Positions 35,260 through 44,712 are shown, numbered from the stretch's first letter. The stretch is DNA of 64,000 bases from Chitinivibrionales bacterium (GCA_035516255.1 DATJAL010000002.1:1-64000), one strand, 5' to 3'. The notes: generated by a model from the sequence alone, not told the origin. Made by a program: numbers and translations.

Positions 35260-36276
35260 CTATTTTACCATGGAGAGAAGAGTTTTAAAAAATGCTTCTT
35301 CTTCATCCGCACGCGCATAAATCATCCGTCGTATTTCCTGCAGCCTGCCGTCGCCGAGGTCGCGGTCTTTGCCGACGCGCGCCACGAACAGCGAGAGTTC
35401 GCGCCACCGGTCGCCGATGGCCATGATTTTCTTTGACATGTCGGAAAGCTCCGGCCTGTTCAGCAGCGTGGCGGCCTCCTGCAAAAACGAGGCGTACATG
35501 AAACGGAACCCGCCGCCGCCCGTGCCGCGCTCTTCAAGCGTGATATGGATGGACATGATCGCATGCGACAGCGCGTCCATGTTGCGGGCGATTTTGGGCC
35601 AGGCGGGAATGCTGTCCGCGAACCGGCGCATGCCCTTCACACCGATAAACGGGACCGGCAGCTTCACCATGTTGAACGACGCCTGCCTTATGCCCTGGAC
35701 CACTGCTTTTTTTAGCGTGTCTTCACGCAGCCCGCCCTCGGGAACGGAGGCGATGTAGAACTGGAAACCTTTGGGCGCAAAATCCGATTTTGCGAAACGC
35801 GCCTTGTCAAGCGAATCCTGTGCAATCATCGAGAGGGAGGGATAATAGCAATCGCTCACCAGGAAACCGCCGTTTTCCTTCCCCACCACCACGATGAAAT
35901 GCGCGTTGAAATGCACGCGCATGTAAGAGGGGATGTAGTCCATGTAGAACATGTCCACCTGCACCGTGGTCGGGATTCCTTTGTCAAGGAGCGCCTCGAG
36001 CGATGCGCGGGCCTTTTCCGCACTTCCGAATTTCTGCACGGCGTATTTGATATCGAGCCGCTTTCCCAGGTTTTTCCGCATCTGGCCCGGCATGTTGCGC
36101 ATATCGAACACGGGAAACACCATGTACGGCGTCTTTACAAAAACGAAAAATATCGCGCCGCTGATGCCTAGGACCATGGGTTCGCTTATGACAAGCCCCC
36201 TGTGCTTGAGCAGCGCCGACAGCATTCCCGATTCGCAATGCGCTGCCATTTTATGTTCAAACGGGATCTGGCTCAT
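35260..36276 (-). CDS. BtrH-like acyltransferase/peptidase-fold protein
   Basis: 338 residues. The N-terminal half (1-150) is the BtrH_N type: Cys14 in 'AAHCESGMLS', His126 in 'HFNAHFIVVVG' and Asp142 in 'VSDCYYP' form a papain-like triad pattern. The C-terminal half resembles DUF4872. In butirosin synthesis BtrH moves an acyl group from the carrier protein BtrI to an aminoglycoside, so a co-encoded carrier protein here fits strongly. Start ATG overlaps the end of the HTH gene (ATGA). Acyl donor and acceptor are unknown; no aminoglycoside genes are present. Confidence 0.8.
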   Translation of the reverse strand: MSQIPFEHKMAAHCESGMLSALLKHRGLVISEPMVLGISGAIFFVFVKTPYMVFPVFDMRNMPGQMRKNLGKRLDIKYAVQKFGSAEKARASLEALLDKGIPTTVQVDMFYMDYIPSYMRVHFNAHFIVVVGKENGGFLVSDCYYPSLSMIAQDSLDKARFAKSDFAPKGFQFYIASVPEGGLREDTLKKAVVQGIRQASFNMVKLPVPFIGVKGMRRFADSIPAWPKIARNMDALSHAIMSIHITLEERGTGGGGFRFMYASFLQEAATLLNRPELSDMSKKIMAIGDRWRELSLFVARVGKDRDLGDGRLQEIRRMIYARADEEEAFFKTLLSMVK

Positions 36277-36740
36277 TGGTTCCCCCGGCCGATTTCAAGC
36301 ACGGAAAGATACGGGTTGGCCGTTTTTCTGCTGGTTACGGTAAGGTTCTTTTCCTTTGGGACAATAAGCTGGAACATGTTCGCAACGGAGACACCGAAAA
36401 CGTCCGCATAGCGTTTGACCACTTCAACCGGCGCCTTGGCAAAACCTGCGGGCGTCTGGTGCTTAATCACCTTTCCCTTGGAAATGCCGACGCGCATCGC
36501 GATGTCTGCAGGGGTCATGTTGTAGAGCAGCATATAGTATACCACCGGGCTTATATCGCCTTTTCTGAGCCTGCCGGTGCATTCGGTCTCGATGTTCTGG
36601 CGCTTCTGGAAGAAATCGTCCACATAATTTTTTGTCAGGTACGCGCCGGTCTGCAGCGGGCCGTACGAGCCGTCCGCCTTTTCGACATACAGCAATACCT
36701 GATGCTCATCATAATCGACGCGGGCGTCGTTTTCTTTCAC
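36273..36740 (-). CDS. Helix-turn-helix protein of the BtrH-ACP operon
   Basis: 155 residues from the GTG at 36740, chosen because AGGAGGTG stands about six bases upstream; a longer ORF to 36791 has no such site. The middle (about 70-125) is an XRE-like helix-turn-helix: 'YNMTPADIAMRVGISKGKVIKHQ' followed by 'VVKRYADVFGVSVANMFQLI'. The N-terminal 50 residues look globular, with no known domain. It overlaps the BtrH-like start by four bases. Probably regulates the operon, possibly its own promoter; not shown. Confidence 0.72.
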   Translation of the reverse strand: MKENDARVDYDEHQVLLYVEKADGSYGPLQTGAYLTKNYVDDFFQKRQNIETECTGRLRKGDISPVVYYMLLYNMTPADIAMRVGISKGKVIKHQTPAGFAKAPVEVVKRYADVFGVSVANMFQLIVPKEKNLTVTSRKTANPYLSVLEIGRGNQ

Positions 36741-36960
36741 AGAACACCTCCTGATTGTAGAAGGCCTGCAACTGTGGCCGTTCTGGTGCAACCCCTGAAA
36801 AATGACTTTAAAAAATATATTTGCGGATGGTTTTTGAGAGAAGAAATTTTTGGATAATACAGGATTATTACATAAAATTTATAGCACGGTTAGTTGCATA
36901 CGGTGATCGATATGGTGTGATGACAGATTTAAGAACGGCAACCTTTCCGTCTTTTCTGCT

Positions 36961-37692
36961 TCAAGACTTCTTTGCAACAATGGTGATTCCGTCTTTGAAT
37001 CCGTCTGGGAGAAAAATTTTTACAAATGCGTCCTTTTTCAACATGGGGAAATAATCAGCAAACTTCGCCGAGACAATGGCAAACCCGGCCTTCGAAAGAT
37101 ACTCAAGAAGTTCCTGTTTGGTATATTCGCGGAAATGGCCGGGATTGTCCCGGCTCTCGCGGATTTTCTCATACGGGTTTTTTCCCTTGAGCATGGCCCA
37201 TCTTTTTCTCAGGGAAACCGCATTCGGCGTCTGGAGCACCATAACCCCACCCGGGCAGATAATAGAATGTATATACCGGAGCACTGCCAGCGGCGGAGTA
37301 TGCAGATGTTCAATCACCTCTGCGAACACGACAATATCCATGGCCGGAATTGCCGGGCGTTTTGCCGGATCCCGCACTTCATTCAAATCGAAATCAAATT
37401 GGTTTTTCAAATCGAGCTTTACATTTCTTGGCAGGTGACCGCCCCTGCTTTCGTCGTGAATAAAACCCAGGGTATAAACAACGTCATTGGGAAAACTGCG
37501 CCGCAAGAGTTCCGTAAAATAAGACGGCCCTATATCCAGGATTGAGGCCTTATTTTTTTTCGCCTCGGGCCTTATCTTTTCCACAATATCAAGCAGATAG
37601 CAAAAACGCCTGGCCATGGCATGCAGGTAGTTGCGCTCTTCGGCGTTTAGGCCGTCATGGTCAAACAAGGAAATTATTTCTTTGCCGTCCAT
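36961..37692 (-). CDS. Class I SAM-dependent methyltransferase
   Basis: 243 residues with the methyltransferase fold: motif I 'ASILDIGPSYFTELLRR' (SAM-binding glycine loop), an acidic end of strand 2, and motif 'AMDIVVFAEVIEHLHTPPLAVLRYIHSIICPGGVMVLQTPN' of the Methyltransf_11/23 type. C-terminal 'FREYTKQELLEYLSKAGF' is typical of enzymes that methylate small molecules or sugars near glycosyl pathways. AAGAGAA precedes the ATG. It lies 220 bp upstream of the HTH operon in the same direction, and divergent from clpB. Substrate unknown. Confidence 0.88.
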   Translation of the reverse strand: MDGKEIISLFDHDGLNAEERNYLHAMARRFCYLLDIVEKIRPEAKKNKASILDIGPSYFTELLRRSFPNDVVYTLGFIHDESRGGHLPRNVKLDLKNQFDFDLNEVRDPAKRPAIPAMDIVVFAEVIEHLHTPPLAVLRYIHSIICPGGVMVLQTPNAVSLRKRWAMLKGKNPYEKIRESRDNPGHFREYTKQELLEYLSKAGFAIVSAKFADYFPMLKKDAFVKIFLPDGFKDGITIVAKKS

Positions 37693-37936
37693 TTATTCTC
37701 TTCTATTGCCTATTTGGTATGGACAAAATATGCTTGCCCCGGGGAAAAGTCAAGCGCGGACCCGTTGACATTACTGTTAGTCAAGAAAAGTCATCACACC
37801 GATTGTGGACAGGCTTTGCAGGGAAATCAACCTTCTTGTCGCTGCATGGATGAATAATATTGGCACGAATGGGTTTCAATTTGGAACAAATTATCTTTAA
37901 TTCGCTTTTTAATCCCGCTGTTGAAATACAATCAAC

Positions 37937-37965
37937 TATTTGATTTTAAAGAAAATAATCAAATA
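37937..37965. promoter_or_regulatory. Inverted repeat upstream of the clpB sigma-54 promoter, possible enhancer site
   Basis: TATTTGATT (37937-37945) and AATCAAATA (37957-37965), a perfect 9-bp inverted repeat with an 11-bp spacer, centred about 60 bp upstream of the expected clpB transcription start. Bacterial enhancer-binding proteins for sigma-54 use such dyads. No regulator is assigned. The rest of the 336-bp gap upstream (37693-37936) holds nothing else recognised; no CIRCE element is present. Confidence 0.5.
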
Positions 37966-37985
37966 ATTTAAAAATTATTTTTCTC

Positions 37986-38001
37986 TGGCACCCGCATTGC
38001 A
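37986..38001 (+). promoter_or_regulatory. Sigma-54 promoter of clpB
   Basis: TGGCAC-CCGCA-TTGCA matches the sigma-54 consensus TGGCAC-N5-TTGCW at every defined base with the obligatory spacing between the GG (-24) and GC (-12) elements. It would start transcription near 38011, 18 bp before the clpB ATG, leaving just room for the AAAGGAG site. A dyad lies upstream. Confidence 0.85.
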
Positions 38002-38028
38002 CTACTATGAAGAAAAAAGGAGACCGTC

Positions 38029-40614
38029 ATGAATCCTGAAAAATTCACCAGCAAATCCCAGGAAGCCATTAACGGCGCGAACAAGATCGCCGTTGAGATG
38101 AACCATCAGGAGCTTGTTCCCCCGCACCTGATGCTCGCGCTCGTGATGCAGACCGGCGGCCTGGTACAGACCATCCTTGAAAAACTCGTGGTTGACATAA
38201 AGGACATTGCCGAAGCAATCATAGAAGGCCTGCGCAAAATACCCGCGGTCACGGGCAGCGGCGCCTCGCAGACCTATATGTCGCGCGGCCTCACCCAGGT
38301 CATTTCGGAAGCGGAAAAAACCGCATCACGCATGAAAGACGAATTCGTGAGCGTTGAGCATCTGCTGCTTGCCGTGCTTGAAAAGGACGCCGAATGCAAG
38401 GAGATTGCTGAGCGTTTCCGAATCACTCACGCAAAAGTCATGGAAACGCTCAAGGCTGTCCGGGGCAACCAGCGCGTGACCTCGCCGGAGCCGGAGGCAA
38501 CGTTCAACGCGCTGGAAAAATATTCGCGCAACCTCACCGACATGGCGCAGAAAGGGAAGCTTGATCCGGTCATCGGCCGCGACGAGGAGATCAGGCGCGT
38601 CATCCAGATATTATCGCGCCGAACCAAAAACAATCCCGTGCTCATCGGCGATCCCGGCGTGGGCAAAACCGCGATCGTTGAAGGCCTCGCGCTGCGCATC
38701 GTGCGCGGGGACGTGCCCGAGGGGCTCAAGAACCGCTCGCTCGTGTCACTCGACATGGGCGCGCTCATCGCGGGCGCAAAGTTCCGCGGCGAGTTCGAGG
38801 AACGGCTCAAAGCCGTGCTCAAGGAAGTCACCGAGGCACAGGGAAGCATCATTCTCTTTATTGACGAACTGCACACCGTTGTGGGTGCCGGGGCCGCAGA
38901 AGGCGCCATGGACGCCGGCAACCTGCTCAAGCCCATGCTCGCGCGCGGCGAGCTCCACTGCATTGGGGCCACGACGCTGGAAGAATACCGAAAGCATATA
39001 GAAAAAGACAAAGCGCTCGAGCGAAGGTTCCAGACCGTACTTGTTGACCAGCCGAACGTGGAAGACACCATATCCATTTTGCGCGGCCTGCGCGAGCGCT
39101 ACGAGGTGCACCACGGCGTGAAGATCCGCGACGCCGCGCTCGTGGCCGCCGCCGTTTTATCTGACCGCTACATCTCGGACCGGTTCCTGCCCGACAAGGC
39201 CATCGACCTCGTTGACGAGGCGGCGGCGAGCCTGCGCACCGAAATGGACAGCAGCCCGCGCGAACTCGACGAGGCCTCGCGCCGCCAGATGCAGCTTGAG
39301 ATCGAAATCACGGGCCTGAAAAAGGAAAACGACGCGTCGTCGAAGGAGCGGCTGCACAAGCTGTCGGCCGAACTCGCCGAAGTAAAGGAAAAGGTCAGGC
39401 AGCTCAGACTGCGCTGGGACGGCGAAAAACAGCAGATCGCCTCGCTGCAGCAGCTGCGGCAGAAGCTCGAGCAGGCCAAATACGAGCTTGACAAGGCCCA
39501 GCGGAACTACGACCTGAACACCGCGGCGCAGATCAGGCACGGCACCATTCCCCAGCTCGAGCGCCAGATCGGGGAGGCGGAAAAGGCGCTCAAGGACCGC
39601 AACGGCAACCGCCTGCTCAAGGAGGAAGTTGACGAAGAGGACATCGCCGCGATCGTTGCACGGTGGACCCATATTCCGGTGAGCAAGCTCGTTGAGGGTG
39701 AAAAGGAAAAGGTGCTCACGCTCGCCAGGCACCTGCACGAGCGCGTGATAGGCCAGAACGAGGCGGTCGACGCGGTCGCCGACGCGGTGCTGCGCGGACG
39801 CGCCGGGCTCAAGGACCCATCCCGTCCCATCGGCAGCTTCATCTTTCTCGGGCCCACCGGCGTGGGAAAGACCGAGCTGGCGCGCAGCCTGGCGTTCAAC
39901 CTGTTCGACGACGAGCACGCCATGATCCGCATTGACATGTCGGAATATATGGAAAAGCACACCGTTTCACGGCTCATCGGCGCCCCGCCCGGCTACGTGG
40001 GCTACGACGAGGGCGGCCAGCTCACCGAGGCGGTGCGCAGAAGGCCCTACAGCGTCATATTGTTCGACGAAATCGAGAAGGGGCACCCCGACGTGTTCAA
40101 CGTGCTGCTGCAGATCCTCGACGACGGCCGCGTGACCGATTCGCACGGCCACACCGTGAATTTCAAGAACACGATCATCATCATGACGTCGAACATCGGC
40201 TCGCAGCACATCGTGGACAGCGCGGGAAAGGATTACGAGGAGATAAAAAAGACCGTGCTCGCCGAGATGAAAAATTATTTCAGGCCTGAATTCCTGAACC
40301 GGGTCGACGAGATCGTGGTGTTCCACGGACTGAGCCAGGAAGACATCGTCAGCATTGTTGACATACAGCTCAAACGGTTCGCGGAACTCCTCACGGGAAG
40401 AAACATCGGGTTCTCCGCGGACAAAAAAGCCGTCGCGCTGCTGGCGAAAACCGGTTTTGACCCGGTGTACGGTGCGCGGCCGCTCAAGAGGACCATCCAG
40501 CGCGAACTGGAAACCCCAGTGTCGAGGCTGCTGGTGGCTGGAAAACTCAATGACGGACAGTCGTTAAAGGTTTCGGCAGAGGGAGACAAGCTGGAATTCA
40601 AAGTGAGCGGTTAA
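38029..40614 (+). CDS. clpB: ATP-dependent disaggregase ClpB
   Basis: 861 residues, full length. N-terminal Clp_N repeats 1-145, first AAA+ domain with Walker A '[10 protein letters not shown]' (about 207), the long coiled-coil M-domain about 400-530 ('[26 protein letters not shown]'), second AAA+ domain with '[10 protein letters not shown]' (about 608) and a C-terminal ClpB_D2-small domain. The M-domain marks it as ClpB and not ClpA/ClpC. It resolubilises aggregated protein with DnaK. A strong AAAGGAG stands before the ATG. The promoter is sigma-54 type, unusual for this gene. Confidence 0.97.
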   Translation: MNPEKFTSKSQEAINGANKIAVEMNHQELVPPHLMLALVMQTGGLVQTILEKLVVDIKDIAEAIIEGLRKIPAVTGSGASQTYMSRGLTQVISEAEKTASRMKDEFVSVEHLLLAVLEKDAECKEIAERFRITHAKVMETLKAVRGNQRVTSPEPEATFNALEKYSRNLTDMAQKGKLDPVIGRDEEIRRVIQILSRRTKNNPVLIGDPGVGKTAIVEGLALRIVRGDVPEGLKNRSLVSLDMGALIAGAKFRGEFEERLKAVLKEVTEAQGSIILFIDELHTVVGAGAAEGAMDAGNLLKPMLARGELHCIGATTLEEYRKHIEKDKALERRFQTVLVDQPNVEDTISILRGLRERYEVHHGVKIRDAALVAAAVLSDRYISDRFLPDKAIDLVDEAAASLRTEMDSSPRELDEASRRQMQLEIEITGLKKENDASSKERLHKLSAELAEVKEKVRQLRLRWDGEKQQIASLQQLRQKLEQAKYELDKAQRNYDLNTAAQIRHGTIPQLERQIGEAEKALKDRNGNRLLKEEVDEEDIAAIVARWTHIPVSKLVEGEKEKVLTLARHLHERVIGQNEAVDAVADAVLRGRAGLKDPSRPIGSFIFLGPTGVGKTELARSLAFNLFDDEHAMIRIDMSEYMEKHTVSRLIGAPPGYVGYDEGGQLTEAVRRRPYSVILFDEIEKGHPDVFNVLLQILDDGRVTDSHGHTVNFKNTIIIMTSNIGSQHIVDSAGKDYEEIKKTVLAEMKNYFRPEFLNRVDEIVVFHGLSQEDIVSIVDIQLKRFAELLTGRNIGFSADKKAVALLAKTGFDPVYGARPLKRTIQRELETPVSRLLVAGKLNDGQSLKVSAEGDKLEFKVSG

Positions 40615-40698
40615 TCTGTAAAATGAGGATGATTTACGGATATGCAATTTCCAGCGAACGAATTACGTATAGTTCTAGTGTAGGGGAAGGAACGGAAT

Positions 40699-41760
40699 AT
40701 GGAAATTTTAAAGGATTTTGTTAACGATCAAGGGCATGGTCGGTTAGTGCATCAAGAGGCAAATCCGCATGTACTGCAGGGCGGCGCTATGTTTGAAAAC
40801 GACGTTCTCGATTCCTATTCCCAGGCCGTGATCCGCGCCGCCGATATTGTCATGCCTTCGGTCGTGAAAATAGAGGTGAAGGCTGAACAGAAAAACCGCG
40901 ATGGTGATCAAAAACAAGAAGGCCCTTCGCCTGAAGGCAGCGGCTCAGGCATGATATTCACGCCGGACGGGCTCATTCTCACCAACAGCCATGTTATCAG
41001 AAACGCGTCGTCCATCAGCGTGACGCTCCTTGACGGAAGAACATTTCACGCGGAGGCCATCGGCGATGACCCGGGAACCGACATCGGCATCCTCCGCATC
41101 CACGGCTCGGACCTCTTGCCAGTGCAGCTCGGCGATTCGCAGTCGCTCAAGGTTGGACAGCTCGTGATCGCCGTGGGCAACCCGTTCGGGTTCCAATGCA
41201 CCGTGACCACGGGCGTGGTGAGCGCGCTGGGCAGGTCGCTGCGCTCGCAGTCAGGCCGCCTCATCGACAACATCATCCAGACCGACGCGGCGCTCAACCC
41301 GGGAAATTCGGGCGGGCCGCTGGTGACCGTGGCCGGCCAGGTGGTGGGCGTCAACACCGCGGTCATCATGATGGCGCAGGGCATCTGCTTCGCGGTCGCG
41401 GCGAACACGGCGAAAATCGTGATCACGCAGCTCCTGACAAAAGGAAAAGTGATCCGGAGCTACCTCGGCATCGCGGGCCAGACCGTGCCGCTGCACACCC
41501 GCGTGGTGCGTCACCACGGCCTGACGTCCGCAACAGGCATGTTCGTCACCAGCGTGGTGGCGGCCAGCCCGGCGGAGAAATCCGGCATCGTCGAGGGCGA
41601 TATGGTGGTTTCGTTTGACGGCCAGCCGGTCTCCGACGTGGACGACCTCCAGCACCTTCTCACCGAAGAAATGATTGGCCGCGCCTGCAAAATAAACGTG
41701 CTGCGCAGGTTTACGCAGAAACTTGAGCTTGAAATCGTGCCTGCTGAAATGCCCGAATAA
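40699..41760 (+). CDS. HtrA-like trypsin/PDZ protease without signal peptide
   Basis: 353 residues. Catalytic triad His98 ('LTNSHVI'), Asp128 ('GTDIGIL') and Ser204 ('NPGNSGGPL'), then a C-terminal PDZ domain about 245-345 ('VVAASPAEKSGIVEGDMVVSFDGQPV'). The N-terminal 40 residues (MEILKDFVNDQGHG) are polar and show no export signal, so unlike DegP it should be cytoplasmic, or use another route. Follows clpB by 84 bp in the same direction, which suggests a shared stress role. Length fits a single-PDZ family member. Confidence 0.9.
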   Translation: MEILKDFVNDQGHGRLVHQEANPHVLQGGAMFENDVLDSYSQAVIRAADIVMPSVVKIEVKAEQKNRDGDQKQEGPSPEGSGSGMIFTPDGLILTNSHVIRNASSISVTLLDGRTFHAEAIGDDPGTDIGILRIHGSDLLPVQLGDSQSLKVGQLVIAVGNPFGFQCTVTTGVVSALGRSLRSQSGRLIDNIIQTDAALNPGNSGGPLVTVAGQVVGVNTAVIMMAQGICFAVAANTAKIVITQLLTKGKVIRSYLGIAGQTVPLHTRVVRHHGLTSATGMFVTSVVAASPAEKSGIVEGDMVVSFDGQPVSDVDDLQHLLTEEMIGRACKINVLRRFTQKLELEIVPAEMPE

Positions 41761-41787
41761 TCCGCGGCTCGGAATTATTTTTCTTCC

Positions 41788-42954
41788 ATGAACATCATCA
41801 CAGAAGGCCTGCGGGTCCCCATCAAATCCTGGTGCGCAACCATCGAGCCGGGCGCGCTGAAGCAGGCGGTCAACCTCACAAAACTCCCGTTTGTCTACGG
41901 GCATGTCGCGGTCATGGCCGACTGCCACGAAGGCTTCGGCATGCCCATCGGCGGCGTTATCGCCTGCAAGGACGCCATCATCCCCAACGCGGTGGGCGTC
42001 GACATCGGCTGCGGCATGTGCGCGGTGCAGACCGATCTTCCGGTTTCGTCAATCGATGCGGACACGGTGCGCACGGTGCTCAACCGCATCCGCGGGCTTG
42101 TCCCCATGGGCTTTGACCATCACAAACATACCCAAGACTGGAAAGGGTTTGACCGGGCGCCCGACGTGCCAATCATCCAGCAGGAACTTGACTCTGCGCG
42201 AAAACAGCTCGGCACGCTCGGCGGCGGCAACCATTTCATTGAAATCCAGGCGGGAAACGACGGCCATGTCTGGCTCATGATCCACAGCGGCAGCCGTAAT
42301 TTCGGATACAAGGTAGCCGGTGAATATCATGAAAAAGCGCTCGCCTACTGCCGTCAGCACAATATCGAATTGCCCGACAACGACCTGGCGTTTTTCCCCA
42401 TGGACAAGCAGCTTGCCCGGGAATATAAAACCGCCATGGACTATGCGCTTGATTTCGCGGCCGAGAACCGGCAGAGGATGAAACAGGTCTGCCAGGAGCA
42501 ACTGCGGGCCGAGACCCGTTGCGGTTTTCTGCGGGAGATCAACATCCATCACAATTTTGCCGCGGAAGAAACCCATTACGGACGGACCCTGATCGTGCAT
42601 CGCAAGGGCGCCACCCGCGCGGGCAAGGGCCAAAGCGGCATCATTCCCGGCAGCATGGGATCGTCATCCTACATCGTACAGGGGCGCGGCAATCCGGATA
42701 GCTTTTTGTCAAGCTCGCACGGCGCCGGCAGGATTATGGGCCGCAACGAGGCGAACCGCAGGCTTACCTACGAGGAGGTCAGACAGGCAATGAGGGGCAT
42801 CGTGTTCGACACGTGGCCGCGCGGCAGAAAGGGAAAAATTGACTTGAGCGAAGCGCCGCAGGCGTACAAGGACATCAACGCCGTGATGGCGTCGCAAAAA
42901 GACCTTGTGGACGTAAAGGTGAAACTGCGGCCGTTGGGCGTGGTGAAGGGTTAA
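41788..42954 (+). CDS. rtcB: RNA-splicing ligase RtcB
   Basis: 388 residues, the compact RtcB type. Conserved metal and GTP-binding blocks: 'ADCHEGFGMPIGG', 'VGVDIGCGM', 'GTLGGGNHFIEI', 'NIHHNFA', 'VHRKGATRA', 'IPGSMGSSSYIVQG' and the guanylated histidine in 'SSSHGAGR' (His311). It joins RNA 2',3'-cyclic phosphate to 5'-OH ends, using GTP and Mn2+. No RtcA or RtcR gene is near. Follows the HtrA-like gene by 27 bp. Confidence 0.96.
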   Translation: MNIITEGLRVPIKSWCATIEPGALKQAVNLTKLPFVYGHVAVMADCHEGFGMPIGGVIACKDAIIPNAVGVDIGCGMCAVQTDLPVSSIDADTVRTVLNRIRGLVPMGFDHHKHTQDWKGFDRAPDVPIIQQELDSARKQLGTLGGGNHFIEIQAGNDGHVWLMIHSGSRNFGYKVAGEYHEKALAYCRQHNIELPDNDLAFFPMDKQLAREYKTAMDYALDFAAENRQRMKQVCQEQLRAETRCGFLREINIHHNFAAEETHYGRTLIVHRKGATRAGKGQSGIIPGSMGSSSYIVQGRGNPDSFLSSSHGAGRIMGRNEANRRLTYEEVRQAMRGIVFDTWPRGRKGKIDLSEAPQAYKDINAVMASQKDLVDVKVKLRPLGVVKG

Positions 42955-42998
42955 TGAGTTGGGGTGACAAATGGGTGACCACTGACTGCTGATCGCTT

Positions 42999-43544
42999 TC
43001 AGAATCTCGCCTCGGTAATCACTTTTCCGTCCTCGGCCTTAAATCTCAAAAAGTAGGTTGCGAAATACGGATCTCCCTGCACCGCCGTGCAGACAAACGC
43101 GATATAGGACTTGCCCGATTCTAAAAATTTTCCAAACGGCGGGTTTGATGCGACATCCATTTTGAGCGCTTCACCGCCGCCAAGCAGTTTCGCTACGGTG
43201 TCCGGCGGGAGCAGCCGTGCCGGATTTCCTGATCCGTCAAGCACGAAGAGGTGCGCGCTGTCAATCGGAATGGGCCGGCTGCCGGCGTTTTCTATTTTCA
43301 CCACGAACACGCCGACGTTTTTTTTCAGCGACGCCTGATAACAGGCGTTGTTTTTCGTTTCGTACAGCGGCTGCTTCACCGCCCACACATTTAGACCGCA
43401 GTCCGGGTTCCGCAGCCAGCATTTGCGGTAATCCAGATCGCTCAGGGTGATATATTTGTAACCGGCGCAGCCGGCAAGAAGCGCGATGCCGATAGCAAAA
43501 AAACGCCGGAACGATCTGCGCTGCCGGTTATTATCGCGTTTCAT
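42999..43544 (-). CDS. Lipoprotein of unknown function
   Basis: 181 residues. Basic N-terminus, hydrophobic core and lipobox 'LLAGC' (Cys26). The mature part contains a beta-sandwich-like stretch 'VGVFVVKIENAGSRPIPIDSAHLFVLDG' reminiscent of DUF-type immunoglobulin-like periplasmic domains, but no family is recognised. Its start overlaps the end of the CutA gene by 14 bp, in the same direction. Confidence 0.75.
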   Translation of the reverse strand: MKRDNNRQRRSFRRFFAIGIALLAGCAGYKYITLSDLDYRKCWLRNPDCGLNVWAVKQPLYETKNNACYQASLKKNVGVFVVKIENAGSRPIPIDSAHLFVLDGSGNPARLLPPDTVAKLLGGGEALKMDVASNPPFGKFLESGKSYIAFVCTAVQGDPYFATYFLRFKAEDGKVITEARF

Positions 43545-43845
43545 CTGCTATCCATTGGAGAAATGCGGAGTTGCCGCCGACAATCGGGAGCACCGTGATG
43601 CAGGGACAGTCGTAACTGTGAATCGCCTTTATGCGTTTGATTGCCTTTTTCGCAAGCGACTGCTTTGTCTTGAGGACGAGCAGCGATTCCGCGCCCTGTT
43701 CAAGCTTGCTCTTCCACCAATACACCGATTGGATTTTGTCAACAATATTGGCGCAGGCCGCGAGACGTTCCTTTACGATCATTGCACCGATTTTTTTTGC
43801 CTCTTTTTTATTCGAGGCGGTGACATATAATGCGACGGTTTTCAT
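43531..43845 (-). CDS. cutA: Divalent-cation tolerance protein CutA
   Basis: 104 residues from the ATG at 43845; the ORF could start three codons earlier at a TTG. Family marks: 'LYVTASNKKEAKKIGAMIVKERLAACANIV', 'SVYWWKSKLEQGAESLLVLKT' and the C-terminal 'LPIVGGNSAFLQWI', matching the trimeric CutA1 fold. Role in copper tolerance is by family name; the biochemical role is not settled. Overlaps the following lipoprotein by 14 bp. Confidence 0.9.
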   Translation of the reverse strand: MKTVALYVTASNKKEAKKIGAMIVKERLAACANIVDKIQSVYWWKSKLEQGAESLLVLKTKQSLAKKAIKRIKAIHSYDCPCITVLPIVGGNSAFLQWIADETR

Positions 43846-43891
43846 TCTTATCAAAAACTATATCCTGCGATGATTGTCCGGAAAAGGTGGA

Positions 43892-43921
43892 TTGACGGAT
43901 TTGCCGATTGTTTCATTATCT
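43892..43921 (+). promoter_or_regulatory. Possible sigma-70-type promoter for the glutaminyl cyclase gene
   Basis: TTGACG (43892-43897) and TTATCT (43916-43921), 18-bp spacer, 42 bp before the start codon. The -35 box is good, the -10 box only moderate. Confidence 0.35.
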
Positions 43922-43962
43922 GTTTGTCCCTCCTTTACCTTCCACCTATTTTTAGCTATTAA

Positions 43963-44712
43963 ATGAAAAAAACCACATCACTGCTGCTCCTGCTGGTGCT
44001 GGCATCATCAGCCGTAAGCCAGCCGTCTTCAATTCCTGTTATAGTGCCAAAAGTCATTCGCACCATTCCGCATGACACCAAGGCATTTACGCAGGGGCTT
44101 TTCTATTACAAAGGGCTGCTCTACGAAAGCACCGGCCTTTACGGCCAGTCGAGTCTGCGCGTCATTGATCCCAAAGACGGAACCATCATAAAAAACATTC
44201 CCGTTGCCGATATTTTCGCCGAAGGGTGCGCGAGGATGGATTCTTTTCTTGTCCAGCTCTCGTGGCGCGAAAAGGCGGCTCTCGTGTATTCGCTGCCGTC
44301 GCTTAAGTATGTCCGTTCATTTTCGTACGACGGCGAAGGCTGGGGGCTCACCTCATCCGCCGCGTCGTTTTACATGAGCAACGGCAGCGATACGTTGTTC
44401 ATCAGGAATAAAAAATTTTCCATAATTGGAAAGATGCCGGTGACAAATGCGGGAAAACCGCTCTTGTCCCTTAACGAGCTTGAATATGTCAAGGGGCTCG
44501 TCTATGCCAATGTGTGGTTCGATAAGTCAATTTATCTGATCCAGCCGAAAACAGGAAAAGCGATCAAAATTGTGGACTGCACTTCTCTTGTTGCGCAAAA
44601 CGCGTCGCAAACCGACCAAGACGTTTTAAACGGAATCGCCTACAACAATGTCACCGGAACGTTTTATCTGACGGGAAAAAACTGGCGGTATATTTTTGAG
44701 GTGAGGTTGTAA
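43963..44712 (+). CDS. Glutaminyl-peptide cyclotransferase (bacterial beta-propeller type)
   Basis: 249 residues. Signal peptide 1-19 (cleavage after 'AVS'). A five-bladed propeller with the family blocks 'HDTKAFTQGLFY..GLLYESTGLYG.SSLR', 'FAEGCARM', 'YDGEGWGLT', 'LNELEYVKGLVYANVWF' and 'VLNGIAYN', the Glu_cyclase_2 type. It converts N-terminal glutamine of exported proteins to pyroglutamate. The start lacks a clear ribosome-binding site. Transcribed away from CutA and toward larB, separated from it by an inverted repeat. Confidence 0.9.
   Translation: MKKTTSLLLLLVLASSAVSQPSSIPVIVPKVIRTIPHDTKAFTQGLFYYKGLLYESTGLYGQSSLRVIDPKDGTIIKNIPVADIFAEGCARMDSFLVQLSWREKAALVYSLPSLKYVRSFSYDGEGWGLTSSAASFYMSNGSDTLFIRNKKFSIIGKMPVTNAGKPLLSLNELEYVKGLVYANVWFDKSIYLIQPKTGKAIKIVDCTSLVAQNASQTDQDVLNGIAYNNVTGTFYLTGKNWRYIFEVRL

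Noticed and set aside
37693-37985. Heat-shock CIRCE or a sigma-32 promoter for clpB
   Set aside because: No TTAGCACTC-N9-GAGTGCTAA repeat; the sigma-54 match is far better. A TTGACATTACTGTTAGTCAA dyad near 37764 was seen but not linked to any start.
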